Translations under genes and position numbers: made by a program
Notes under the pieces: model-generated
Told to the model about the DNA's origin: nothing
Database searches by the model: none
What the model saw: the letters and a program-made list of their open reading frames with translations, nothing else
DNA from: Dasypus novemcinctus
Lineage: Eukaryota; Chordata; Mammalia; Cingulata; Dasypodidae
Direction: 5' to 3'
Length of the DNA stretch: 64,000 nt
Assembly (NCBI RefSeq): GCF_030445035.2
Contig: NC_080673.1
Coordinates: forward strand, 159,460,216-159,524,215
Shown: positions 23,151 to 34,562 of the stretch, piece after piece
Layout of the letters: the number at the start of each line of letters is the position of its first letter
How positions within the stretch are numbered: the first letter of the stretch is position 1

Positions 23151-24360
23151 TCCTACTAAAAGGTAATTGTTCACTTAAGGGCAGATCTTATTAATTTTAC
23201 CTGCTGACACATGACATTCTCAATTTTAATAGTTTCTTTGCATATATAAATATCTTAGAAAAATATTACAACTAATATCAACTTATCTTTGTTTAGAATA
23301 TTCTAGAAGTCCTCCCTTAGTCTTTCAGATATTATTTCTTTTCTATGTCTTAACTTTATTTGTCATCTATGCATGGAAATATATCTGACTAAAAAGTCAA
23401 AACCCTTAATGCTAAATCTGTGTCCCAAAAGTACTCTACATAGACATGCAGAGAAGACATTATAGACAAATTCACTCTTTAATACAGTAAAAAGCGTTTC
23501 CTAAATCATGCACTACAGAATCTTTAAACTATGAGAGAGTCTAGGAAAACAAAGCAAAACAAATGCAGACAACAAATCAATAATAGTGAAATGGGGATGG
23601 GGATCCTGTAATTAATACTGAATATTAACCATCCATCTTGGAGGCAAATGCTCACTTTGAGAAGTACTAGAGGAAAGAAATCTAAGTCTCTTTAGTCCAG
23701 CATTTTTCAGAGTTATGAGAATCAAAGAATTATTTCTTGACATAAAATTTTTTGCATCAGTCAATTCCCATGGAATTATTGTTGTTGTTTTTGTAAAATA
23801 CTGTGGGAACTGCTGTAATAAGACTTTGACACCAGTCCCCTGTGTGCAACCACGACTATGTTCAACAGAGTTGGATTAACAATACATGTGTTGCTAACAC
23901 TTTGTATACTCCTTATTTATGGTATTTCTTAAGTATACTGATTGACTTCCCTGAACCTTCTTATAAACCTACAAGCTTCATCTTAATTTTCAAGATCTTA
24001 GTGAAAAGAATAAACTAATGACAATCATAAAGACAAGGTGGCTGGCTGCACAAGATATATTTCTGATCTGAGAATGAAATACTAGATTTCTATTTTTGAA
24101 GGTAGAGCAATTAGATAAAAGAGTAGTGACAAGTCCCTGAATTCAAATGGAGGCAGAGTCAAGAATCTAAAAAACACATTAATAGAATTGTTTTTAAATC
24201 CCAGAGAGATTTCATCAATTTCTTATTAATGGTATAATTTATGTAAAGTACATAAGAGTGTACACAGCAAATAGTAGACATACAGTGAAGTATAGATTCC
24301 TTCATTGTTGGAATCCTCAATTTATGGTAGTGATGATAACATACCATTTTAGAGCAGGTA
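23151..24360. other. Unassigned AT-rich DNA
   Basis: Possibly contains decayed MER5-like pieces near 23640-23720 (TTGAGAAGTACTAGAGG), not strong enough to call. Confidence 0.35.
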
Positions 24361-24364
24361 TCAA

Positions 24365-24535
24365 ATTGCAAAATGCTTTGGAATAAATACCAATCAACCG
24401 ATGTATGGAAGTGATTTCTATTGTCTCCATTTTACAGATGTATATTTTGAATTCTGAGAGTTTAAGTAATTTGTTTGCATTCAACATCTAGAGAAGCAGA
24501 ACTGAGAATTTAAAAACAACTGCCTCCAGTACATT
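24365..24535 (+). repeat. MIR/L2-like fragment
   Basis: TTGTCTCCATTTTACAGATG, TCTGAGAGTTTAAGTAATTTG and AGAAGCAGAACTGAGA match the central MIR/L2 block. Confidence 0.6.
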
Positions 24536-24554
24536 TTTCTTTCTACTGGTTTCT

Positions 24555-27000
24555 TCCTTTTTTTAATTAGAGAAGTTGAAGGTGTACAGAAAAATTATGA
24601 GAAAATACTGAGTTCCCATAGAACCCCCTCCTCCTGCCCCTGATAAATACCTTGAATATGGGACATTTGATACATTGATGAAAGAATATTATTATAATTG
24701 TACTATTAACTATAATCCATGCTTTAATTTAAAGTTCAATGTTTATGTTGTAGAGTTCTGTTTGAAATTTAAAATTTTTTTATTCTTGAATCATATACAA
24801 CAACCTACAATATCCCCTTTTCAAATATTTTTTATTCAGTGATTACATTCACAATATTGTGTTACCATCACCACCATCCATGACCAAAGCTATTCCATCA
24901 CTACAAGTACAAACTCCACAATTTAAACATTAAACCCCCATTCTCTACCCCTATCTTGGCTCCAGGTAACCTATATTCTAGTTTATAACTTTATGAATTT
25001 ATATATTCTAATTATTTCATAACAGTGAGATCATACAATATTTGTTCATTGATGTCTTGGTTATGTCACTCAATATGATGTCTAAAAGGTTTATCCATAT
25101 TGTTGTATGTATCAAAACTTCACTGGTTTTTATGGCTGAATAATATTCCATTGATGTATACAACATAGTTAATTTATTCTTTCATCAGTTGACGAACACT
25201 TGGGTTGTTTTGGCAATTATGAATAATGCTAACAGCAACTATGATGTGCAAATATCTCTTCAAGTACATCCTTTCAATTATTTTTAGTGTATACCTGAAA
25301 GTGGAATTGTCAGGCCATGTGGTAATTCTATTCTTAAGGACCTGAAGAACCAATGATATCTCTTTCACAGCAGCTGCACCATGTGACATTCCTGCCAACA
25401 ATGAGTGAGGGTTCCTTTTTCTCCATATCCTCTCCTACACTTGAAATTTTCTACTTATTTAATTGTAGCCACTCTCGTGGGTGTAAAAGGCGATCTCATT
25501 GTGGTTTTGATTTACATTTCCCTAATGGCTAAAGATGTTAAGCACCTTTTCATGTGCTCATTGGCCATTTGTGTTTCTTCTTTGGAGAAATATCTATTCA
25601 AAAGAAATATCTATTCAAGTCCTTTGCTAATTTTCAAACTGGATTCTTTGTCTTTTTGTTGTTGAGTTGTAGGATTTCTGTATTTATTCTAGATTTTAAA
25701 CTCTTGTGAATTAATTTTCCAAATAGTTTTCCCACTCTGTAGGCTTCCAAATATTTTTTGCCAAATGTTTTCTACCATCTGTAGGGTATCTTTTGATATG
25801 CATGAAAAAGTATTTTAAGACACAAAAGTTTTTAATGTTGATGGTATCCCATTTATCTGTTTTATTCAAAATTTTGTTACTTGTCCTTTGGGTATAGTGT
25901 CTATGAAACCATTGCCTAATTCAAGGTCCAGGAGATGCTACCTACATGTTCTTTTAGGAGTTTTATAGTTCAGGTTCTTATATATAGGTCTTTGATCCAT
26001 TTTGCGTTGATTTTTGTATATGGTGTGAGGTAGAGATCTACCTTCATTCTTTTCAGTATGGACATCCAGTTTTTCCTGCACCATTTGTTGAAAAGACTAT
26101 TCTTTTCCAGTTTAGTGTAATTGGCAACCTTGTAAAAAATCATCTCACTATATATGTGAGGATTTATTTTAAACTCTCAGTTAGATTCCATTGGTCTATG
26201 TGACTGATCTTGTGACACTAGCATGCTATTTTGATTGCTGTAGCTATGATATAGGTTTAAGATAGGGAATGTAGTTTTTCTTTTGTCTATTCAGAGCCCC
26301 TTACTCTGCTATATAGTTTTATGATAGGCTTTTCCATTTCAGCTGCGAGGGCTATTAGAATTTTGAATGGGATTTCATTGAATCTGTAAATTACTTTGGG
26401 TAGAATTGTCATCAATATTTAGTCTTCCCTTTCATGCATACAGAATGTCCTTGCATTTATTTAGGTCTTCTTTGATTTCTTTTATAATTGTTCTGCAGTT
26501 TTCTGTATAGAAGTTCCTTAATTCTTAATTAGATTTATTCCTAGATATTTGATTCTTTTAGTTGTTATTGTAAATGAACTTTTTAAATTAAATTGCTCTT
26601 CAGATTGTTCATCACTAGTGCATAGAAGCACTACTGATTTTTGTATGTTGATGTTGTATCCTGTCACTTTACCAAATTTGTTCATTGGTTCTAATAGCTT
26701 TATTGTGGATTTTGTAGGATTTTCTTATAGAAGATCATGTCATCTGCAGACAAAGAATATTTTATTTCTTTCTTTCCAACTTGGGTAGCTTTTATTTCTC
26801 TTCTTGTTTAATTGCTCTAGCTATAACTTTCAGTACAATGCTGAATAACCAAAAGTGACAGTGGGCATCTTTGTCTTATTCAGGAACTTATAGGGAAGGG
26901 TTTCAGACTTTCAACATTTAGTAGTTGTTAGTGGTGGGATTTTCATATATGTTCTGTATCATAGTGAGGATATTTCCTTCTATTCCTAGTTTGGAAATGT
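24555..27000 (-). mobile_element. Old L1, 3' UTR and ORF2 end, antisense
   Basis: From 24555 the plus strand carries the complement of an L1 3' end: AATTAGAGAAGTTGAAGGTG, AACTATAATCCATGCTTTAA, TACCATCACCACCATCCATG and GTGAGATCATACAATATTTG. The ORF2 end follows: TGGCTGAATAATATTCCATTG, GCAATTATGAATAATGCTA, TCATTGAATCTGTAAATTAC, and up to CTTCTATTCCTAGTTTG at about 27000. It is 5'-truncated there. Stops and indels are spread through the ORF2 part. This is the usual mammalian L1M type, older than the lineage-specific copies. Confidence 0.85.
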
Positions 27001-27501
27001 GAAAAAATATAAAAATATTTTATCTCATGGTTGTGCATAAATAAGTGGTGAACCAGGTATGAACCGCAATCTGTGTGGTTTTTACTATATATTAAAATGT
27101 TAAAAATGGAAAATGATAAACAGTTTAAGGTCAATAAATTTTAAAATGTAGATAAAATATTCAAATTTATTAAAATACAAGAAAATTCTTATGATCACTC
27201 AGGAAGAAAAAATAACATGTCTGGTTAAATATCTATTAAAGAGTTTATAATTTGTAGTTAAAAACCTTCAAACAAAATGAACCCCATGCCTAGATGACTT
27301 CACTTGCAAATTCTAGCAAACATTGAAAGAAGAAATAGTACAAATTATATGCAAATTCTCCCAGAAAGTAAAAGATGTTCAAGAACTTCCAGTCCATTTT
27401 ATGACAAGGACAGTCCCGTTAACAAAATAGATTAAGACATTACAAATTATCAAAATAAAACAAAACACATGGCTACTAAAAAACAACCCTCAAGAATATT
27501 G

Positions 27502-27690
27502 TATTAGTTTCCTCTATGTGCAGTAACAAATTTCCATCAATTAGTTTAAAACACCGACGATTTTTCTTTCACACTTCTGGAGGTCAGAAGTCCAAAATCA
27601 TTATCACTGATTCTAAATTTCCATGTCAGCATTGTTGCACTCCCTCTGGAGGCTCTGGAAGAGAATCTGTTCCTTGTCTTTCCAAAAATA
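27502..27690 (-). mobile_element. MLT1-like LTR fragment nested in L1
   Basis: TGTATTAGTTTCCTCTATGTG, TTCTGGAGGTCAGAAGTCCAA and CTCTGGAGGCTCTGGAAGAGAAT match the antisense 3' part of an MLT1 LTR. It is an ancient incomplete fragment inserted in the older L1. Confidence 0.55.
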
Positions 27691-29432
27691 ATATGAGCAA
27701 ATTTAATATTCATTTATTTAAAAATCTGTCAGCAAAGTAGGACTAAAAGGTAAGTTTCTCAAACTGGAAAAGCTCTTACCAAAAAACATACCACTAATAT
27801 AATATTTATTGGTGACAAAATGAATTCCTCCTAATATAGAGAATAAAGCAAGGATGTCCTTTCATGTTACTATTACTATCATCATTCAGAAGTCCTAGCG
27901 GGAGCATTAAAGCAAGAAAATAAATTAATGGTGTACAGATAGGAAAGAAATAAATAAAACTGATTTTATTTACAGTTAATATGATTGTCAACATAGAAAA
28001 CCTAAAAGAATTTACCAAAATAATTCTTTTACTAATAAGTGTATTTAGCAGGTTTGCAAGATACAAGGTTGATATGGAAAAAGCCATTGTTTGTGTATAA
28101 ACTAGTGATGAAAACTTTAAAATTGAATTTTGAAAAGTACTATTTAAAATAGTATAAAAATATGAGTTTCATAGGAATGATTTTAACAAAATTATGTACA
28201 AAAGTAGATAAGCCAATAACTAAATAAATGGAGATATGTATCTATAAATCAATTGTATTTCCATATGGTAGAAATAAATGATTAGAAATTGAAATTTTAA
28301 AGCTTTCATTTACAATAATATAAAAAATGGTAAACTACTTAGCAATACCTCTGACAAAATATGTGCAATGCTTGCATGCTAAAAAGTACAAAACATCAAT
28401 GAGATAAATTTTAAAATACCTAAATAAAGGGAAAAATTATTTGGAGGAATAAATATTGTTAAAATGTCAATTATCCCTAAATTGATCTGTAAATTCAATG
28501 CATTTTCAAACAAAATTCCAGCATATATTTTTGGTATAGACCAATGAGTTGATTCTACAATGTATAACAACAAGTAAGGAACTTAAAGTAGTCAAAAATA
28601 ATTAAAATAAAGAATGAAGTTGGTGAACTCACACTATCTGATTTCAAGATGTACCATAAATCTATCATAATTGAAGCAGTGTGATATTGGCATACGAACA
28701 GACATGTCAATCTATGGAATAAGATAGAAAGTTCAGAAATACACTCATATATGATTTATTGATTCTCAGCAAAAGATGACAGGGTAATTTAATGGAAAGA
28801 TGGTAGACTTTTCAACAAATAATGCTGTAACTATTGAATATCCACCTGAAAAAAGGAAAGGCATGTTGACACATACTTTACATAATATAAATATTAACTC
28901 AAATTAGGTCATAGAACTAAATGAGACATCTACAACCATAAAAATTCTACAAAAAGGTATACAATAAAATTTTCTGAGCTTGGGTTAGGCAGAGTTCTTA
29001 AGATGTAAAAATACAAAGTATAAATGGAAAAGAAATTGATAAATTAGACTTCATCAAAATTAAAAATATTTTGACTTTGAAAGATACCTCGAAGAAAATA
29101 AAAAGACAAGATACAAATTTGGAGAAAATACCTGAAAATCACACATCTACTAAAGAACTTATATCCAGAATATAAAAAGAAATTTCTCAATTTATTAATA
29201 ATAACAATAATAAAAACACTCCTTTAAATAGCAAAATATCTGAATAAGCTTTCAAAGTAAAAGAAATATGTGTGGCAAAAAAAGAGCATGTTAAGAGTTT
29301 CAACATCAATATTAAGAAAATGCAAACAAAAAACAAAATGAGGTTTCACTACACATTTATTAGCAAGGCTAAAAATTTGGCAATATCAAGTATTGACAAG
29401 GATCCAAAGCAACTCTCATACACTGCTGCCAG

Positions 29433-29927
29433 AATTACAAAATGTTACATCACCATCCCCAAATCCTCAAGATTGGAAAATGAACAAAGAACTAAAGTAC
29501 ACTTATTATTACTCTACTATAGACTTCTTATTATTCTAGCATGGAAGAACAGGTGGCAGTGGCCCCTGGAGGTTCTGAGGGATGGGAGAGGGAAGAATGG
29601 GCGTAATATGGGGGCAATTTTGGAACATTAGAGTTGCCCTGCATGACACGACAGTGATGGATACAAGCCAAAGTATATTTTCTCATAACCTACAAAATAG
29701 TGCAGGACAGAGTATAAACTGTAATGTAAACTGTTGTCCATGGTTAGTAAGAATGCTTCAATAATGGTTCATCAATTGTGACAAATGTACAACACTAATG
29801 AAGGATGTTATTAATGTGGGAAAGTGTGGAAAGGGAGGAAGTGGGGGATATGGGAACCCCTTATATTTTTTATGTAGTACATACAATTTAAAGCTTCTTT
29901 AAAAATATTAATTACAAAATGTTACAT
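29433..29927 (+). mobile_element. 5'-truncated L1 with perfect 18-bp target duplication
   Basis: AATTACAAAATGTTACAT occurs at 29433-29450 and at 29910-29927. The 459 bp between them end in a sense L1 3' end: CATGGTTAGTAAGAATGCTTC, TCATCAATTGTGACAAATG, CACTAATGAAGGATGTTATT and a short A-rich tail. The family is the same as the distal 3' UTR module at 52.8-54.6 kb. Removing the insert and one duplicate restores an uninterrupted older L1 reading GTAAAATGG-like sequence across the site. Confidence 0.9.
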
Positions 29928-29959
29928 GTAATTTGAAAAGCAGGTTTTTGGTTTCATAT

Positions 29960-30045
29960 ATAATATTTATACTCTATAGTATATACTATAGTATATATAT
30001 GTATGTAATATAGTATATATATGTATGTAATATATATGTTTATAA
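29960..30045. repeat. AT-rich microsatellite
   Basis: Imperfect (TATG)n/(TA)n with repeated TATAGTATATATATGTATGTAA. Confidence 0.75.
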
Positions 30046-31146
30046 ATATGCAGCCCAGCAATTCCCCTCTTAAGGCATGTGCACAAGAAAATGATAACAC
30101 ATGTTCACAAAATGAGCTGTACACAAATGTTTATAGCAGAAATTGGAAACAAATGCCCATCAACTGTTGAACGAATAAAGAAATCAATACACAATGGAAT
30201 ATTGTTCATAAATAAAGGGAACATATTATTGAGAATATCTAATGAAACATAATCACACATTTTATGTTAAATGAAAGACATCAGACATGTAAGTCTCAAT
30301 ATTAAGTTTTCATTTTTATGAATCTGGGAAAAGCAAACCTAGAGAAAAAGAAATCAGTTTAGTAATTTCCAGGGACTTGGGAGGGGATGGATTGACTACA
30401 AAAGGGCACGGTGAAACTTTTGGGCTAATGGGAATATTCTTATCTTCAAATTGAAAGTGGTTACAAAACTAAATATTTTCAATTAGCAAAAATTGTATGT
30501 GTAAATAGGATAAATTTTACTATTTGTAAATTATATCTCAATAACCATGATCTGAAAACAACCTAAGTGACATTCTTTCACCCATTCTTACTAGTTTTCA
30601 CTGCTTCAGGAGTTTTTGAAAAATTTTTCTGTCATCCAGCATATAAGTAAGCTTTCTCTCTTAGCATTTTATGATCTTGTAAACAGAGGCATTCTAATCT
30701 TCCTTCAGGTTGATGTTGATCCATTTCATCTATACTCACCTTGTATGGTTGATCAATAACTTTAAATGTACATTGACTCAGATACTGAACAGTGGCAAGC
30801 AACATGGATTATGAAGACATCAGAAGCATGACCCTGCACCATTCTTATCTGTGATAAATTTCAGAAATATAGCCAATTGAACTAAATGGAGAACAATGAA
30901 AAGTATCTGACGGTAGTAATCTCTACCTTGAATTCCATTATGGGAAAAAACTTTCTATGGTTACTCCATGTATAATTTAATGTGGAAAAAATTACATTAT
31001 TTAACCTTGTTTCTTGATCACACTGTATATTCTTTTACTCTAAGGGTAAATAGATTCACCCTGTGATTTCAAATTTAAATGATTTTAGTAATAAACCTAG
31101 AGTAAAGATCAAAACACATGGAATTCAATGACTATATATGATGGCT

Positions 31147-31585
31147 GTATAAGTTTCTTAGTACTGGCATAACAAATTACCACAAATTTTGTGGCATAAA
31201 ACAACAGAAATGTATTCTCTCATAGCTCTGGAGGCTGGAAGTCTGATATCATATTGTCAGCCAGGCCATGTTCTCTCTGATAAGTCTAGGGAAGAACACT
31301 TCCTTTCCTCTTCTTAGCCATTAGTGTTGACTAGAAATCCTTGGTCCATAGATTATAGCTATATGACTCCTATCTCTGCTTCTGTCTTCACATGTCCTTC
31401 TTTCCTAGATGTCTCTGCTTGTGTGTCTCTTCTCCTCTTTTTAAATAGACATCTGTCATATTAGGGTAAGGGACCTTTCTAGTATGGCCTCACTACATCT
31501 GCAAAACATAAGGTCACGTTCTGAGGTACTGGGAGGTTTTGAACTTCAACATATCTTTTTCAGGAACAAAATTCAACCTCTAACA
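31147..31585 (-). mobile_element. MLT1 (ERVL-MaLR) LTR fossil
   Basis: Antisense MLT1 motifs in order: GTATAAGTTTCTTAGTACTGG, ACAAATTACCACAAATTTTG, AACAACAGAAATGTATTCTC, GCTCTGGAGGCTGGAAGTC, TCACATGTCCTTC, GGTCACGTTCTGAGGTACTG and AACTTCAACATAT. Nearly full-length, ancient and decayed, with no internal region. Confidence 0.85.
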
Positions 31586-32883
31586 AATACTTTAAAGCAA
31601 TAGTACTTAGGCTTTGAAGGGAAGAAATAAGAGCCCCTTCTAGATAGTTGAACTCTTCCCAGAGTTCAAAGGTCAGGAATAACATCTATCCTTTCATTAA
31701 AAAGGTAATAAAAACACTGAGAAGAATCTCCATTTTAACTCCATTGGTTGTGTTGGCTTATAAATATTTACTAAATTCTAGAAAATATTTCAGCATGCCT
31801 GGAGAAGTGATGAATTTACCAAAGTAGTAAATGATCACTCATATACTTACTGAACAATAATGTATTGACTATATTTTGCCACCATATTTGGTATCAGTGG
31901 TTTCAAATTCAGTTCTACATATCCTTTTCACCAAATCTCCTGCGTAGCTTCTTAAATATACAGATTTCACAGTTTCACTTACTGAATCTTTGAATCAGAT
32001 AGTAAGAGTGGGTGGAATTTTTGTTTTTAAAGACTACAGGTTTTTATATTAAATAAGCAAGTTTGGAAATACTACAATGTTTAATAAGACCTGGGCCCAA
32101 TGCTTATAAAAACGTGGAATTATCTAACAAGTTCCTAATGGTTAAGTTTTCAACAAAAGAATTACTGATGATAAATTTAAACCTAAAGACCATGGCAGAT
32201 AAAGCCATGAGTTTATAACCATTTCAAACATTTGTTCTGAGCAGAAAAATTTATAGCTACCTTTAGTAATAATGAAGAAACCATTAGCAAGTACTGACTT
32301 TGAAGGAATAATTTGATAATAGTAAAATAAAATTCAATTTTAAGATAATAACACATAAATGTTCCTAATGCTTATGATGGAAAAAATGTCACTGAGATTG
32401 ATTAGTTAGAAAGATTTCTAAAATAAATACAATTAATCAATTTTGGAAAAATATTTACAATGTTAAATATACATTATGTAAACCTGTACATTCTCTCTCC
32501 TTTCCATCCACTCTACTGGACAAATGTTTTCACACGAATTTTCCCTCCCTTCTATGTGTCTTTCTGTTTTATGTACCCTGTGTCAGAGATTATTTGCTCA
32601 TAATCCTGTTTTTATTTATTACCCTGTATATCCAAATATATAAACTTATCTCTTTTATATATCAGATATGACACAATTTTCCTGATTAACATTCACGTTT
32701 AGTTTTGTCCAACAACAGAGCAATATAGTGCAATTCTGAAGGGCTTGTATTAGACCCTTGTTACTAATTCCTGGTGAGAAATCTCTCCCCATACTAATTC
32801 CCATCCTGCATACACAAGTCTTTTGGCAAGACTCCAATTGTTGATTATATTTTCATGAATAAAATGTTGTTCTCATTCCTGAA
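31586..32883. other. Unassigned AT-rich DNA
   Basis: No recognisable gene or repeat family. The stretch 32470-32880 is slightly less AT-rich and could be an unrecognised old repeat. Confidence 0.35.
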
Positions 32884-33003
32884 GATGGATGGATGGATGG
32901 ATGGATGGATGGATGGATGGACAGATGGATAGATAGATAGATAGATAGATAGATGGATAGATAGATAGATGGATAGATAGATAGAAAGATGATAGATACA
33001 GAT
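32884..33003. repeat. GGAT/GATA compound microsatellite
   Basis: About nine GGAT units, an ACAG interruption, then GATA runs broken by single GGAT units and ending in a degenerate GATA tail. Confidence 0.95.
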
Positions 33004-33354
33004 AATTCACAAACAAATTCACTCTTTTTCATTCCATAATCACATTGTGACCACTGCTGCTACAGAGTAGTGACATAAAGACAAAAGAGGACTTGCCTTG
33101 GAGAATTTACCATGTAGTGACAATCATGACAATACAACATATCTAATGTTGTAAGTGGAAAACATATACAGTGTATTAGGAGTGCAAAAAATTAGATATA
33201 GATAGCTGATGATGATTGCTACATATGTATATGGGACCCGTTCATAAAGGTTTATTTAAAAATATATTTTACATTGTGAATCAACAAATGAAGCTTTATT
33301 TAATCTCAAATATTTAGATACTAATATTCTTGGTTTCTTTGTTAGTTGGACTGA
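33004..33354. other. Unassigned AT-rich DNA
   Basis: Nothing recognised. Confidence 0.4.
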
Positions 33355-33490
33355 TCTCAGACCACTCTTCTCTTTTTAACACTATATGTCTATTTATTTA
33401 GATCTTTGATTTCTTTCATCAGTGTTTTTTAGTTTTTAGCATTTAAGTCCTTTATATTTTTTCTTTTTTCTTTCCACTTCTTTTCCTCTC
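33355..33490 (-). mobile_element. Old L1 ORF2 fragment, antisense
   Basis: TATTTATTTAGATCTTTGATTTCTTTCATCAGTGTTTT and TAGCATTTAAGTCCTTTAT match the antisense L1 ORF2 segment. It is cut off by the tail of the next L1. Confidence 0.6.
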
Positions 33491-34562
33491 TTTTTTTTTT
33501 AATGTTACATTCAAAAAATATAAGAGGTCCCCATGTACCCTCACCCCCCTCATGCCACTCCTCCTACATCAACAACCTCTTTCATCATGATGGGACATTC
33601 ATTGCATTTGGTGAATATATTTTGGAGCACTGCTGCTCTACATGGATAATGGTTTACATTGCAGTTTACACTCTCCCCCAGTACACCCAGTGGGCCATGA
33701 CAGGACAGACAATGTCCAGCATCTGTCCCCTCAGTACCACCCAGGACAACTCCAAGTCCTGAAAATGCCCTCACATCATTTCTCTTCTTCCTCTCCCTAC
33801 CGTCAGCAGCTACCGTGGGCACTTTCTCCACATCAATACTACAATTTCTTCCATCACTAATCACAATAGTTCCATAGTAGAATATCAGTAAGCCTACTCT
33901 AATACATACTCTATTCCTCCATCCTGTGGACCCTAGGATGGTTATGTCCATTCCACCTCTATATTGAGAATGGGCTTAGATTCCACATGGATGATGAATG
34001 CAATTCTCCTACTTGCATCTGTAGGCACTCTTGGCTCCCTGATGTGGTGGTTGACCTTCTTCACCTCCCTCTTTGCTGACCAGGGTAAGTCCAATAAACC
34101 AGAGGGTAGGAGCTACAAGTCTGCTGAGGCTCAGGGCCTGGCTGTCACATGGACAGTCCAGAGTTTCTGGTCTCCTGAGTATACCCCAACCCCAGCACCA
34201 ACCACAGGTCCAGTAAAAGTGACAGAAGAGGCATGAGTAGAAAGGTCACTTCTGAGTCCAACTCCATCTCACTCAGGAACACAAACTCCAAAGAGGGCCA
34301 ACTGACATGGCACTGAACTCCAGAGCCATCAGCTATGATCATAGAACCAGTGGGTCTCTGAAGCCCTCAGGAGCACCAGTACCTGGGGTTGTATCTACTT
34401 TGGCTGTCTCTGGGACCCTGCTGAGGTGTGCATAAACGTGACCCCTCTGATGACCTCCCGACTCTTTTTTGGAGACTCATAGCCATACAAACTCATTTGT
34501 CCTTTCCATTTCCCTCTTTAATTCAAGGTCAAACCACCCTTAATCTTCGCTCAAAAGAAGAT
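33491..34562 (-). mobile_element. 5'-truncated young L1 (distal 3' UTR module only)
   Basis: It starts with a poly(T) run, the complement of the A tail, and a C-rich stretch. It then parallels 61120-62080 closely: GGACATTCATTGCATTTGGTG, GTGGTGGTTGACCTTCTTCAC, GGTAAGTCCAATAAACCAGAG, CAGTGGGTCTCTGAAGCCC and CTTTTTTGGAGACTCATAGCC. Only the distal part of the long 3' UTR was inserted. The right end abuts the ERVL fossil. It is the same lineage-specific family as the copies at 52.8 and 61 kb. Confidence 0.85.

Larger units (their letters stand above)
27120..30560 (+). mobile_element. Old L1, ORF2 and 3' UTR, sense, with nested insertions
   Basis: ORF2 motifs appear in order: CCTAGATGACTTCACTTGCAAATTC near 27290, AAGCAAGGATGTCC near 27848, AATTGATCTGTAAATTCAATGC near 28480, GGAATATTGTTCATAAATAAA near 30200, and the 3' end TTTACTATTTGTAAATTATATCTCAATAA at about 30515. 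It is interrupted by an MLT1 piece (about 27502-27690), by a younger L1 (29451-29909) and by an AT microsatellite. It lies tail-away from the antisense L1 on its left. Age: older than both insertions. Confidence 0.8.

Noticed and set aside
32884-33003. Regular spacing resembling a CRISPR-like or satellite array
   Set aside because: It is a simple tetranucleotide microsatellite without spacers.
33550-34236. Open frames of 72-133 codons on both strands
   Set aside because: All fall within the L1 3' UTR module, which is non-coding.
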